Source: Paenibacillus apiarius | GTDB taxonomy: Bacteria > Bacillota > Bacilli > Paenibacillales > Paenibacillaceae | NCBI RefSeq assembly: GCF_017052585.1 | Contig: NZ_JAFFHZ010000001.1 | Location: forward strand, 3,525,001 to 3,589,000 | DNA: 64,000 nucleotides | Direction: 5' to 3' | In this document: piece after piece, positions 8,321 through 16,407 of the stretch | Position numbering within the stretch: position 1 is the stretch's first letter | How the letters are laid out: each line of letters starts with the position of its first letter | Notes under the pieces: model-generated | Databases searched by the model: none | Seen by the model: only the letters and a program-made list of their open reading frames with translations | Told to the model about the DNA's origin: nothing | Translations under genes and position numbers: made by a program

Positions 8321-9013
8321 ATGATGATTGCGCATGAAGCCCGTCTTCTGAAACAATCAACGCGCAGAGACATCCTGATGATACTGAAGCAGCAAGGGCC
8401 AATTACTGTTCAGCTGATGGCGGAGCAGCTGCATATTACGGGTATGGCCGTCCGCAGGCATTTATACGAGCTGCAGAAGGGCGGCTATGTCCATATCCAG
8501 CTGGTCCGCCAAAGCGTCGGCAGGCCGAACTATGAATACAGCTTGTCGGACAAGGCGAACTCGTTGTTCGTGAACAAGTACGACGCGCTCGCGCTGGACA
8601 TGATTGAAGAGATGCAAGCCATGGCTGGCCATGCATTCGTGGAGCAGTTGTTCGAACGGCGCAAGCTGAAGCTGGAGCAAAAATATGCGCGCAAGCTGAA
8701 GGGGTTGAAGCTCGAGCAGCGGGTGCAGGTATTGGCGGATATTCAAGACAGGGAAGGATACATGGTCAAATGGGGAAGAAACGTGAATGGCTCGTTCTGG
8801 CTCGAAGAGGCCAACTGTCCGATCTCATATGTCGCCGCCAAGTACTCCCCTCCTTGCCAGTGCGAGTTGGCGCTGTTTGCAGATTTGCTTGAAGCCGAAG
8901 TGGAGCGCACGGAATGTATGGCCCAAGGAGGCAGAAAGTGTATGTACCGCATTACAGAGAAGCAAGCGTGCACGCCTCTTGCCAAGCAGGCAGACGGGGA
9001 TTCTGGCGGATGA
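8321..9013 (+). CDS. SufR-like winged-helix regulator with C-terminal cysteine cluster
   Basis: A 230-residue DNA-binding regulator of the COG2345 (SufR/DeoR-ArsR-like) type. The winged helix covers about residues 12-75 (RRDILMILKQQGPITVQLMA; ITGMAVRRHLYELQ; GRPNYEYSLSDKA). The C-terminal half has the cysteine pattern NCP.. (C166), C179, C181, C199 and C207, in the order C-P-I-S-Y ... C-x-C-E-L-x-L-F ... C-M-A-x-G-x-x-x-C, which in SufR-type proteins binds an iron-sulfur cluster. That points to redox or iron sensing. An extra Cys at 217 is near the end. It lies immediately behind sodA, possibly co-transcribed, so an oxidative-stress role is plausible. ATG 8321 and 8324 are both usable. Confidence 0.8.
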   Translation: MMIAHEARLLKQSTRRDILMILKQQGPITVQLMAEQLHITGMAVRRHLYELQKGGYVHIQLVRQSVGRPNYEYSLSDKANSLFVNKYDALALDMIEEMQAMAGHAFVEQLFERRKLKLEQKYARKLKGLKLEQRVQVLADIQDREGYMVKWGRNVNGSFWLEEANCPISYVAAKYSPPCQCELALFADLLEAEVERTECMAQGGRKCMYRITEKQACTPLAKQADGDSGG

Positions 9014-9070
9014 CGCCCCGCTGCGCTTTCCGGTCTGCCGATCCTAAATAACGGAAAGGAGCATAACGGA

Positions 9071-9820
9071 GTGGAGGGAGCTCTATTCGCCAATATGGAC
9101 GATACGAACCGCCTTATCGTTGACGATCCCTATTTCATGGATATTGTCCAATCCCTGATGAATCTGACCACGGCTTGGAAGGATAAAGTGAAGGGCGGCG
9201 GCATCAAGCTGCAGCTTGCCGTTCAGATTGGTTCCAAGCTTGATCCGTACCAGCAGGAGCGGTTCATGGAGTTCATCCAAGAGACGCCAGTGCCGGAGAA
9301 GGATATGGGCAAAGTGCTGCATGCCTGCGCGTTGGAAATGCCGGAATGGTCGATTCGGCACATATTGCGCATCTACAGGCTGGCAGAGCGCACGAAGGCC
9401 GCCCTTATTATGTTTAACGATCTGATGGAGCGGCTGGAGCATGAGACGAGGCAGTTTGAATTCGATTTTTGGGAAGGCAATCTTCCTCGGGAGGAAGACA
9501 GGCTGGAGAGCGTCTTGGAAGAAATGCATAACAAGCTGGCCGCATTGGCAGAGCAGGCCCCACGCCGGGAGAAGACGGCATACAACGGCTCTTACGGCGA
9601 CAGTTCTTCTCATTCGTGGGAGCATCGGGAAGAACGCGCGAGCGTTTCCTTTTGCGCTTTGATCGGTGTTCCGGAAGAAGCTGATGCCGCGCAGGTTCGG
9701 AAGCAGTCGAAGAAGCTGTTGAAGCTGCTGCATCCGGATCACGGAGGCAGCGCCTACCTGTTCGATTGGGTGAAAAAAGCATATGATGCCTACAACGCCA
9801 GCAGTCTCAAAGAGCAGTAG
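9071..9820 (+). CDS. C-terminal J-domain protein
   Basis: A 249-residue cytoplasmic protein. The last 50 residues form a J-domain with the HPD motif at residues 221-223 (LLKLLHPDHGGSAYLFDWVKKAYDAY), the segment that stimulates Hsp70 ATPase. The N-terminal 170 residues are helical and not recognised. The start is GTG 9071, with AAAGGAG nine bases upstream; no ATG gives a better fit. It is separated from the regulator gene by about 57 bases. Proteins with a terminal J-domain and an unknown helical body are common in Paenibacillus; the client is unknown. Confidence 0.75.
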   Translation: MEGALFANMDDTNRLIVDDPYFMDIVQSLMNLTTAWKDKVKGGGIKLQLAVQIGSKLDPYQQERFMEFIQETPVPEKDMGKVLHACALEMPEWSIRHILRIYRLAERTKAALIMFNDLMERLEHETRQFEFDFWEGNLPREEDRLESVLEEMHNKLAALAEQAPRREKTAYNGSYGDSSSHSWEHREERASVSFCALIGVPEEADAAQVRKQSKKLLKLLHPDHGGSAYLFDWVKKAYDAYNASSLKEQ

Positions 9821-9844
9821 AAAGACAGCCATACGGCGCCCTTG

Positions 9845-9883
9845 AACGGCAGCCGGGCGGATGGAGATGGCCCGGCTGCCGTT
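9845..9883. terminator. Bidirectional hairpin between convergent genes
   Basis: A perfect 14-bp stem, AACGGCAGCCGGGC / GCCCGGCTGCCGTT, with an 11-base loop, between the J-domain gene and the convergent pentapeptide gene. No strong T-run lies on either side. Confidence 0.6.
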
Positions 9884-9923
9884 ATCGTTCCGGGGCCGGC
9901 AATGGCCATGCAGATGATTTCCC

Positions 9924-10529
9924 TTAATCCACTTTAGCGCCGTGAGCGCGCGCAAAGGCGACGGCCTGTCCCATATCGATGCGTACGCCCTTGAGCTCCA
10001 ACGCTTTCCAATCCATGCCGTCCAGCTTGGCACCTCTCAAGTCCGCTCCATTCCACGACACCTTGGACAGAATCGCATGGGTCAAATCGGCATCTCTCAA
10101 ATCTGCTTTCATTAAATTGCTGTTGGATAGATCCGCTTCGACCAACCGGACATGGCGTAAATTTTGCTTCACGAGATTCGCATGGCGCATGTTCGTATAC
10201 GACCAATCCCCGCCCACAATCGTCATTCCGTCCCAGTTCGCATTTGAAAAGTCAGTTCCGACCATTTTGCACTCCTCGAACTTGGCGGAGAATAGATTGA
10301 CAGAGGTAAAGCGGCAGTTCGTAAAGGCGCTGCGCGTATGCACCGATCCGTTCAAGGCAGCCCCTGCGAAATCGCAATCAATGAATTGGCAGCTCGTCGT
10401 CCACGCCTCCTCCAGCCGGGCCGAGCGAAAACGGCAGCGTGTAAAAATACAATTGCGCAATTCGCCTTCTCTCAAGTCGGCTTGGTTGAAGTCAATTTCC
10501 TCATATTGCTGATCCGAATACTGATACAA
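9924..10529 (-). CDS. Pentapeptide-repeat protein
   Basis: A 201-residue protein built of A(D/N)LXX pentapeptides (EIDFNQADLREGELRNC..., DFSNANWDGM, ADLSNSNLMKADLRDADLTHAIL), predicted to fold as a right-handed quadrilateral beta-helix. The function cannot be derived; family members include DNA-mimic gyrase protectors but many are uncharacterised. The start is TTG 10529, with GAGGAGG eight bases upstream; no ATG is placed as well. Monocistronic, convergent with the J-domain gene. Confidence 0.85.
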   Translation of the reverse strand: MYQYSDQQYEEIDFNQADLREGELRNCIFTRCRFRSARLEEAWTTSCQFIDCDFAGAALNGSVHTRSAFTNCRFTSVNLFSAKFEECKMVGTDFSNANWDGMTIVGGDWSYTNMRHANLVKQNLRHVRLVEADLSNSNLMKADLRDADLTHAILSKVSWNGADLRGAKLDGMDWKALELKGVRIDMGQAVAFARAHGAKVD

Positions 10530-10696
10530 TGAGTCAACCTCCTCTACATATATTCCATACTAGCAAGTGTCCATCTCTAATAGCAACGGGACACGTGAAT
10601 AGGTAAAAGTAGGGTAGCGGCAGAGTTACGCTATCTTATGATATAGTAGGATAACATCATATTTAAAGTATACTATCACGAGAAAGAGGGATTATT

Positions 10697-11953
10697 TTGT
10701 TACGCTTTAACAAGAAAGTACATACTATTCTTGCAGCTATCCTGCTGCTGGCGTTCTGTATGCCTGCATCAGCGCAGCCGTCCTCCGCACATCCGAACAA
10801 TAATCAATGGTCCAGACATTCGGATTACTCATCACCCGTCACCAAACCGAAAATTGCGTGGGCTGTTCCCATTGATGATAGCATAACGAACATGGTCATT
10901 GATTCAAAAGGAACAATATACACGGTATCTTCCACTTCCAGCCACTCAAAAAGCCGGTTGACCGCAGTATCTCCCCAAGGCAAGATCCAATGGAAAGCGG
11001 AGCTGGACTCAAAAGGCAAGGATTTGGTTCTATTCCGCGACAACATGCTTATCGTGAGCGGATACAATAGCGCTGAAGAAGGCGTCTTCTCCACCTTGTC
11101 CGCCTATTCGACGGATGGGCAGTTGCAATGGGAGAGCACCTTTCCAGGCATGGATAATACCGGACAGGGGAGCATAGGTGTAGACGATGACGGTATGTTT
11201 GTGATGTCTGGCTTGCAAGCGGGCGAGGACGGCAATCAGGATATCGTGATTGTCGCTGTGAACACTTTAGGCGGAACGTTATGGAGCAAAACGCATCAAC
11301 TTAAGTCGCCGCATACGGCAGCTTCATCGCCGATCGTCATTAAGGACGGGATTTATCTTACCGTATCCAAGGACGCATCGGAATCAAGCGGCAAGGGCGC
11401 TTCTGCCATCCAATACAACGATGGACGCTTGCTTAGACTGGATAAAGAAGGCAACGTTGTCTGGTCCAGATTTTATCATGGATATCATCACGCTTCGCCG
11501 GTGTACGCCGAGAATACGTTGTATGTCCCGGCAGGCAAGCATCTGTATCTATATGATCGGAACGGCAAGCGCAAGCAAAAGATCGAAATAGAAGGCGCCA
11601 TTAGCAATTGGATAGGGCCGTCTATCGGCAAGAACGGCAACTTCTATTACGGACAGCGGATGATCGCGCCTTCCGGCAACACGCTGTGGTCCTTCAGTCC
11701 GCTCGATATCCCGTTCAGCAATGAGCAGCCGGTGAATACGGTGGCGATCGACAGCAAATACAATGTGCTGTACGGGTATAACAGCGTGAAGGGCAAGGGG
11801 GGAGGCCTCATATCGGCTAATTCCGCAACGAAAAAGGTCAATTGGAAGCTGCCGCTCTATCAATCGTTGTCTTCGCCTCCGGTTATCGGCAAGGATGGGA
11901 CGATTTATATCGGCGGAAGCAAGCTGTTCGCCATTAAAGCGGCCGCTAAGTAG
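10697..11953 (+). CDS. Secreted PQQ-type beta-propeller protein
   Basis: A 418-residue exported protein. A signal peptide (KKVHTILAAILLLAFCMPASA) is followed by repeated PQQ/WD40-like blades: PKIAWAVPIDDSI, GKIQWKAELDSKG, GQLQWESTFPG, GGTLWSKTHQL, GNVVWSRFYHG, GNTLWSFSPLD and KKVNWKLPLYQ, each ending with Trp before an outward strand, plus GTIY(T/I) motifs. It resembles BamB-like or PQQ-binding-like propellers, but nothing indicates bound PQQ. The start is TTG 10697 with GAGGG six bases upstream. Role unknown; possibly a surface scaffold. Confidence 0.8.
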   Translation: MLRFNKKVHTILAAILLLAFCMPASAQPSSAHPNNNQWSRHSDYSSPVTKPKIAWAVPIDDSITNMVIDSKGTIYTVSSTSSHSKSRLTAVSPQGKIQWKAELDSKGKDLVLFRDNMLIVSGYNSAEEGVFSTLSAYSTDGQLQWESTFPGMDNTGQGSIGVDDDGMFVMSGLQAGEDGNQDIVIVAVNTLGGTLWSKTHQLKSPHTAASSPIVIKDGIYLTVSKDASESSGKGASAIQYNDGRLLRLDKEGNVVWSRFYHGYHHASPVYAENTLYVPAGKHLYLYDRNGKRKQKIEIEGAISNWIGPSIGKNGNFYYGQRMIAPSGNTLWSFSPLDIPFSNEQPVNTVAIDSKYNVLYGYNSVKGKGGGLISANSATKKVNWKLPLYQSLSSPPVIGKDGTIYIGGSKLFAIKAAAK

Positions 11954-11975
11954 AGCCAATCTTTATCATGTTGGA

Positions 11976-12005
11976 CGAACGGGATGGATGAATCAGTCCC
12001 GTTCG
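11976..12005 (+). terminator. Hairpin after the propeller gene
   Basis: CGAACGGGA / TCCCGTTCG, a 9-bp perfect stem with a 12-base loop, 20 bases after the stop. There is no T-run, so this is a weak terminator call. Confidence 0.45.
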
Positions 12006-12137
12006 GCTCCATATTGAGATAGGCGCATGCTGCGAATGCGGTGAAGGTTAGTGTTCTTCAGAATTTCCCCTTTCCTTTCGAAATGGAAATTATGTTTTAA
12101 CGCTCCATGCGATACGGTCTATGGTCTTTTTTTTCTT

Positions 12138-12338
12138 TTGTCCAATATCCCCTATAGTCAGGGGAACGGGAACGACGTCGATGATTCAGATACATGCATT
12201 TAACATCACGTTGCACTAGAGTGAGCAATTCCAATGGCAGTTATGCAAGCGAGGTCAGAGGAGCGCTGTCTGCTAATGGCGGATAGCAGAGATGTCAGAG
12301 GAAGCGCCGTCTGCTGGCGGCGGAGGGATATTGGACAA
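12138..12338. repeat. 201-bp segment bounded by a 14-bp perfect inverted repeat, with an internal tandem repeat
   Basis: TTGTCCAATATCCC (12138-12151) recurs inverted as GGGATATTGGACAA (12325-12338). Between them lie two imperfect 40-base direct repeats, starting at 12251 (GAGGTCAGAGGAGCGC) and 12291 (GATGTCAGAGGAAGCGC). No protein-like frame is convincing. It looks like a MITE-like or structured-RNA segment in the 594-base gene-free stretch 11954-12547; no target duplication was seen. Confidence 0.45.
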
Positions 12339-12353
12339 GAGCAACCCCTTGGC

Positions 12354-12403
12354 GCGCTGCCTCCTGATCGAAGGGGAGAATGAAGCAAAGGGGCAATTGA
12401 AGC
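12354..12403. repeat. Dispersed repeat, copy 1
   Basis: The segment containing CTCCTGATCGAAGGGGAGAA and TGAAGCAAAGGGGCAATTGA resembles 29781-29830 (CTTCTGATGAAAGGGGATAA, TGAAGCAAAGTGCCGGATGA), roughly three quarters identical by eye. Both lie in gene-free DNA. Its nature is unknown. Confidence 0.4.
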
Positions 12404-12547
12404 GAGTTTATCTACGCCTGAGTTACTCTATATCCCGTTTGCCACCGTCACCCTAGGAGCATGTGATAAAGTATCGCCGCTCTTATGTATGGCATGGCCT
12501 TTCGGGAAGAATGATCCCGGGGTGGCCGCCCCAATTCGCGGCGGCCA

Positions 12548-13417
12548 TCAGTGTCCATTTGTCTCGTCGGCACCAGCCGCGCTCAGATTCATCAGCTTCC
12601 TCAGCTTGAATTCGGTCGAAGATTCCGGGGCCGGCGTATAGATGCTGCAGCGCAGGTCGGCGCTGCCCTGCACCTGCAGCGAGGTCAGATGGAACAGCAT
12701 TTTGCCCGCCTTGGCATGCCGGAATTCGATGACGACCTCGGGCGCCGAGCTGACTTGACTCTGGTTCCAGAGATGGTGGAAGTCGGGATGGGCTTCCTTC
12801 ATTTCTTCGAGAAACCGGTCATACCATCCATCCTCCACATATTGGCCATAGTACGCGCGAAAGATCGACAAAAATCCTTTGACGAAATGCTCCCAATTCA
12901 CAGCCAGGCTCTTGAATTCCTTGCGTGTGAACAATAATCGAATCATATTCCGTTCTTCCGGCGGGATGAGGGTAAAGTCCAAGAAGACATGGGAAGCCGC
13001 CTGATTCCAGCCGACGATATGACAGCGCCTGTCGGATATAATGGTCGGACAATGCTGAAGCTCCTGCACAATCCGCTGCAGAGCCGGACTAATCTGAGCC
13101 TCTTCTTCCTGCCTTGCATTGGCTCCGGCACCGCCCTCCAACGCCAAGGCGTACAAGTATTTGCGCTCATCCACGGTCAACTGCAGCGCCGCCGCCACAT
13201 TGTCCAGCACGGATGAGGACACTTTGATGTCGCGTCCTTGCTCCAGCCACGTGTACCAAGTCGTGCTCACCCCCGCTAATTGCGCGACTTCCTCTCTGCG
13301 CAGCCCTGGGGTTCGGCGGCGGGTTCCCTCTGGCAGGCCAACGGATTGGGGGAGAATTTTGGCGCGTTGGGATTTGAGAAAGTCGGACAGCATTTGCAGC
13401 CTTGATTGGTGATTCAT
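12548..13417 (-). CDS. XRE-family regulator with MmyB-like ligand-binding domain
   Basis: A 289-residue regulator. The N-terminal helix-turn-helix (residues about 8-75: TPGLRREEVAQLAGVSTTWYTWLEQGRDI) is the typical MmyB/XRE form, followed by a C-terminal PAS-like ligand domain (IVGWNQAASHVFLDF, RNMIRLLFTRKEFKSL, VVIEFRHAKAGKMLFHLTSLQV) like that in MmyB-type proteins, which in characterised members bind fatty acids. That is suggestive because the divergent neighbour is a FabF paralogue. ATG 13417 has GGAAAGGG upstream; the longer reading from 13462 is less likely. Confidence 0.85.
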   Translation of the reverse strand: MNHQSRLQMLSDFLKSQRAKILPQSVGLPEGTRRRTPGLRREEVAQLAGVSTTWYTWLEQGRDIKVSSSVLDNVAAALQLTVDERKYLYALALEGGAGANARQEEEAQISPALQRIVQELQHCPTIISDRRCHIVGWNQAASHVFLDFTLIPPEERNMIRLLFTRKEFKSLAVNWEHFVKGFLSIFRAYYGQYVEDGWYDRFLEEMKEAHPDFHHLWNQSQVSSAPEVVIEFRHAKAGKMLFHLTSLQVQGSADLRCSIYTPAPESSTEFKLRKLMNLSAAGADETNGH

Positions 13418-13492
13418 CGGATCATCCCTTTCCAGTCTTTCATCTGCTTTATGATAGTACATATTATACTAGGATAAACAACAACTTGTAAT

Positions 13493-13528
13493 ATGATAAT
13501 GACTATGCAACGATAGTATTATTATCAT
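13493..13528. promoter_or_regulatory. Inverted repeat between the XRE regulator and fabF
   Basis: ATGATAATGACTAT and ATAGTATTATTATCAT form an imperfect inverted repeat in the 136-base divergent intergenic region. It is a plausible operator for the XRE regulator. Its TGATAAT/ATTATCA arms also look like widely spaced Fur half-sites, but the spacing is wrong for a 7-1-7 box. Confidence 0.35.
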
Positions 13529-13553
13529 TTAGATTGTGCAGGAGGGAAATAAG

Positions 13554-14807
13554 ATGAACAGAGTCGTCATTACGGGAATGGGGATTATCTCGCCGCTTGG
13601 CAATGAGGTAGACGTATTTTGGAAGCGGCTCAGCCATGGGGAATCGGGAATTTCTCTTATCGATGCATTTGATACAGCAAACTATAAAACAAAAATAGCG
13701 GGCCAAGTCCGGGACTTCGATGCGGACGCGCGCTTCGGCCGCAAGGAGGCGCGGCGCTTGGATCGCTTCTGCCAGTTCGCCTTGGCGGCGGCGGAGCAAG
13801 CTTATGAAGATGCCGGGCTCTCCGCCTGGGAACAGCTCGATCGGGAGCGGATGGGCGTATACGTGGGCTCGGGCATCGGCGGCATTCACACGATGATGGA
13901 GCAGCAATCCATCTTGAATAGCCGCGGCCCTGAACGGGTCAGTCCGACATTGGTGCCGATGATGATTGCGAATATGGCTGCCGCCCAGATTAGCATTAAA
14001 TATGGCGCGCTGGGCCCGAGCTTATCGCCCGTGACAGCCTGTTCAATCGGCAACACGGCTATCGGCGAAGCGTTCCGGCTCATTCGGTACGGCGGAGCGG
14101 ACGTCGTATTTGCCGGGGGCACGGAAGCGGCGATTACGCAATTGTCGCTCTCCAGCTTCAGCAACGCCACCGCCTTATCGGCGCGGAATGACGAGCCTTC
14201 CCGGGCGAGCCGGCCTTTTGATAAGGATCGGGACGGGTTCGTGATGGCCGAGGGTGCAGGCATCATGATTATGGAGTCACTGCCGCACGCCTTGCGCAGA
14301 AATGCCCGCATTTACGCGGAAGTGATTGGCTATGGAGCTAGCTCGGATGCGTATCACATGGTCGCGACCCATCCGGAGGGGCGCGGGGCGACGCAAGCGA
14401 TGCGGCTGGCGCTCCGAGAGGCGGGCATCGAGCCCGCGCAAGTGGACGTCATCAGCGCGCACGCGACGAGCACCGGAATCGGCGACCTGTCGGAGACGAC
14501 GGCAATTAAGCGGCTGTTCGCCGAACAGGCTTACCGAATACCAGTCACCGCCAACAAATCAATGCTCGGCCATATGTTGGGTGCTGCCGGCGGGGCCGAG
14601 GCGATCGCGCTCATCAAAACATTGCAGGAAGGCATCATTCCGCCGACCATCAATTTGGAGGAGCCAGATGCCGAATGTGACCTGGACTACGTGCCGAACA
14701 AGGCTCGTTCCGCTACTGTCCGCATCGGAATGTCGAATTCTTTCGGATTCGGCGGACATAATGCCGTTATCGTTTTAAAGGCATATGAAGATGATGTCAG
14801 TGCTTAA
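13554..14807 (+). CDS. fabF: Beta-ketoacyl-ACP synthase II paralogue
   Basis: A 417-residue condensing enzyme that extends acyl-ACP with malonyl-ACP. The Cys-His-His catalytic triad is at C163 (TACSIGN), H303 (SAHATSTG) and H340 (SMLGHMLGAAGG), the same numbering as E. coli FabF. The nucleophile context CSIGN differs from the common CATGT, suggesting an accessory FabF with altered substrate preference rather than the housekeeping copy (inference). GGAGGG lies ahead of ATG 13554. It is divergently paired with an MmyB-like regulator, which may control it. Its terminator hairpin has been split and duplicated by an insertion sequence. Confidence 0.9.
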   Translation: MNRVVITGMGIISPLGNEVDVFWKRLSHGESGISLIDAFDTANYKTKIAGQVRDFDADARFGRKEARRLDRFCQFALAAAEQAYEDAGLSAWEQLDRERMGVYVGSGIGGIHTMMEQQSILNSRGPERVSPTLVPMMIANMAAAQISIKYGALGPSLSPVTACSIGNTAIGEAFRLIRYGGADVVFAGGTEAAITQLSLSSFSNATALSARNDEPSRASRPFDKDRDGFVMAEGAGIMIMESLPHALRRNARIYAEVIGYGASSDAYHMVATHPEGRGATQAMRLALREAGIEPAQVDVISAHATSTGIGDLSETTAIKRLFAEQAYRIPVTANKSMLGHMLGAAGGAEAIALIKTLQEGIIPPTINLEEPDAECDLDYVPNKARSATVRIGMSNSFGFGGHNAVIVLKAYEDDVSA

Positions 14808-14820
14808 TTTCGTTTTGTGC

Positions 14821-14850
14821 AAGACCGCTCCACAATAGTGGGGCGGTCTT
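14821..14850 (+). terminator. fabF terminator hairpin, left copy of the 30-bp target duplication
   Basis: AAGACCGCTCCAC-AATA-GTGGGGCGGTCTT, a 13-bp stem with one T-G wobble. An identical 30-base copy lies at 16408-16437, on the other side of the IS. The left copy now lacks its T-tract because the IS follows directly. Confidence 0.85.
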
Positions 14851-14936
14851 CAGCTTGTCGAGAAACCCTGTCTTTTACAAGACGAGGGTTTCTCTTTGTT
14901 TTCATCCAGCTACATGAGTAAAGAAAAGAGGGGGAA

Positions 14937-15707
14937 TTACCCTCTTTCCAGGCGATCCAGGTGGATCGCTATCTTCTTCATATTCTGCACGGCCGCCGTC
15001 ATCAAGGCTTGTTCCCTGACGTTTTGCAGTCCGCGTAAACGGCAATAGCGAAACCCATGGAGCTCTTTAGCATCCGCGAAGCTTCGCTCAATTGTTTCTT
15101 TTCGTTTGCGGTACAACCATTTGCCTGACTTGCTAAGCCGGTTGTTCCGTACCCACTCTTTGCTGTCCTCCCATACATGCCGGGCAATCACCTTTCGGTG
15201 ATTTCGAGAGCGTGTACATTCGTTCAGTAAAGGGCAGCTCTTGCAATGTTCTGGATCAGAGGCATATTGCCGGTAACCCTCTCGGTTGGTTGTCCGGTAA
15301 GAAAGCTCCTGCTTAGCTGGACAGACGTAAATATTCCGCTCAGCATCATAAGTGAATTTCCATTTTGGAAATAATCCTTGCGTAGGATGAAATCTTCGGT
15401 GAGCAATCACAGCAAAAATCCCTCGTTTTTGCAGACCTTTACAAATAGGCGTAGTCAAATAACCTGAATCTAAGGCGACAGCTTCTACTTCAAAACCGAA
15501 TCGTTCACTTTGGCGATCTAAGCGTGACAAATACGGCACAGAATCATGGACATTTCCGGGCGTGACATGTACATCCGTAATCAGATTGTATTTCACATCT
15601 ACGGTGCGGTGATCTAAATAAAAGAATCCTTCCGGTTTACCGTCTCGAATCATATATCCACTGTCGGGATCCGTCTTGCTCACTTTTATCTCTTTTTCTA
15701 CTCTCAC
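14937..15707 (-). CDS. IS1182-type transposase, C-terminal part (second frame)
   Basis: A 256-codon frame holding the second catalytic Asp (VEAVALDSGYL) and the Glu (KETIERSFADAKELHGFRYCRLRG) of the DDE transposase, plus the Cys-rich insert (CKSCPLLNEC) typical of the family. It has no good start or ribosome binding site of its own. It should be made only by a -1 shift from the upstream frame at the A AAA AAG heptamer (complement of about 15725-15731), giving a junction reading N-G-K-K-A-L-K-T-R. If shifting does not occur, the element is a transposase pseudogene. Confidence 0.85.
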   Translation of the reverse strand: MRVEKEIKVSKTDPDSGYMIRDGKPEGFFYLDHRTVDVKYNLITDVHVTPGNVHDSVPYLSRLDRQSERFGFEVEAVALDSGYLTTPICKGLQKRGIFAVIAHRRFHPTQGLFPKWKFTYDAERNIYVCPAKQELSYRTTNREGYRQYASDPEHCKSCPLLNECTRSRNHRKVIARHVWEDSKEWVRNNRLSKSGKWLYRKRKETIERSFADAKELHGFRYCRLRGLQNVREQALMTAAVQNMKKIAIHLDRLERG

Positions 15708-15721
15708 GTCCTCTCTGGTTT

Positions 15722-16294
15722 TCAGGGCTTTTTTCCGTTTGCCTTCCGGTCTACTTCAACCGCAGCGTTGAGCTCGCCAATGTAATCTTTGGTGTTTTGC
15801 AGCACTTGTTGCTTGGTATACTGGTGTTTATTAGCGTTCGCTTTGACATGTGTGGAGTCGGAAATCAGCACACGTCCTCCGACCATCCGGTGTTGAATCG
15901 CTTGCAGTACAATTTCATCAAAGACCTCTTGAAAAATATCCGTATTTTTAAAACGGGTACGTCGATTCCAGCTAATCGTTGTATGGTCAGGAACTCTATC
16001 GGTAAGCCCTAGCCCTAAGAACCAGCGATAGGCCAGGTTGGTTTGAATTTCACGTTCAAGTTGGCGTTCGGAGCGAATGCCATAGAAATAACCGAGAAAG
16101 ATCATCTTGAAGAGGACTGCAGGATCAATTGCAGGCCGACCATTGTCCTCGCAGTACAAGGGACGAACCTTCTTATCTATAAACGAGAAGTCAATGTATC
16201 TGTCCACCTTACGCAGCAAATGATCTTGGGGAACCAAATCCTCAATTGAAACGAATTCGTAAGATTGTTGTCTTTCCCGATTGGAACGCAACAT
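15722..16294 (-). CDS. IS1182-type transposase, N-terminal part (first frame)
   Basis: 190 codons from ATG 16294 (AAGGTG seven bases upstream), with the family N-terminus (VPQDHLLRKVDRYIDFSFI, RPAIDPAVLFKMIFLGYFYGIRSERQLEREI) and the first catalytic Asp in VLISDSTHVKANANK. It ends at TGA immediately after GGA AAA AAG CCC. The canonical family transposase is a single protein of about 450 residues, so the two frames together make one enzyme. Confidence 0.88.
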   Translation of the reverse strand: MLRSNRERQQSYEFVSIEDLVPQDHLLRKVDRYIDFSFIDKKVRPLYCEDNGRPAIDPAVLFKMIFLGYFYGIRSERQLEREIQTNLAYRWFLGLGLTDRVPDHTTISWNRRTRFKNTDIFQEVFDEIVLQAIQHRMVGGRVLISDSTHVKANANKHQYTKQQVLQNTKDYIGELNAAVEVDRKANGKKP

Positions 16295-16407
16295 AACCAA
16301 GCACCTTCCGTCATGAGTATTGTTACCTATATTATACAATATTAACGCGGTGTCGTGTTGAATTAAGTCAAATAAAAATAGCTGTCGAGAACTTTCTCGA
16401 CAGCCTG

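Larger units (their letters stand above)
14851..16407 (-). mobile_element. IS1182-family insertion sequence (1557 bp)
   Basis: The ends are defined by terminal inverted repeats CAGCTTGTCGAGAAA (14851-14865) and CAGGCTGTCGAGAAA (complement of 16393-16407), 13 of 15 identical, and by a 30-bp direct duplication of the target (14821-14850 and 16408-16437). The element carries a DDE transposase on the minus strand in two overlapping frames. The right end also contains its own hairpin, GCTGTCGAGA / TCTCGACAGC. The intact duplication indicates a recent insertion. Confidence 0.9.

Noticed and set aside
9083-10033. 316-codon minus-strand frame opposite the J-domain gene
   Set aside because: Antisense of a well-supported gene, high in Arg/His/Leu, no ribosome binding site and no family motif.
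13493-13507. Fur box upstream of fabF
   Set aside because: Only about 11 of 14 defined positions match and the clear inverted partner is 20 bases away, not in 7-1-7 spacing.
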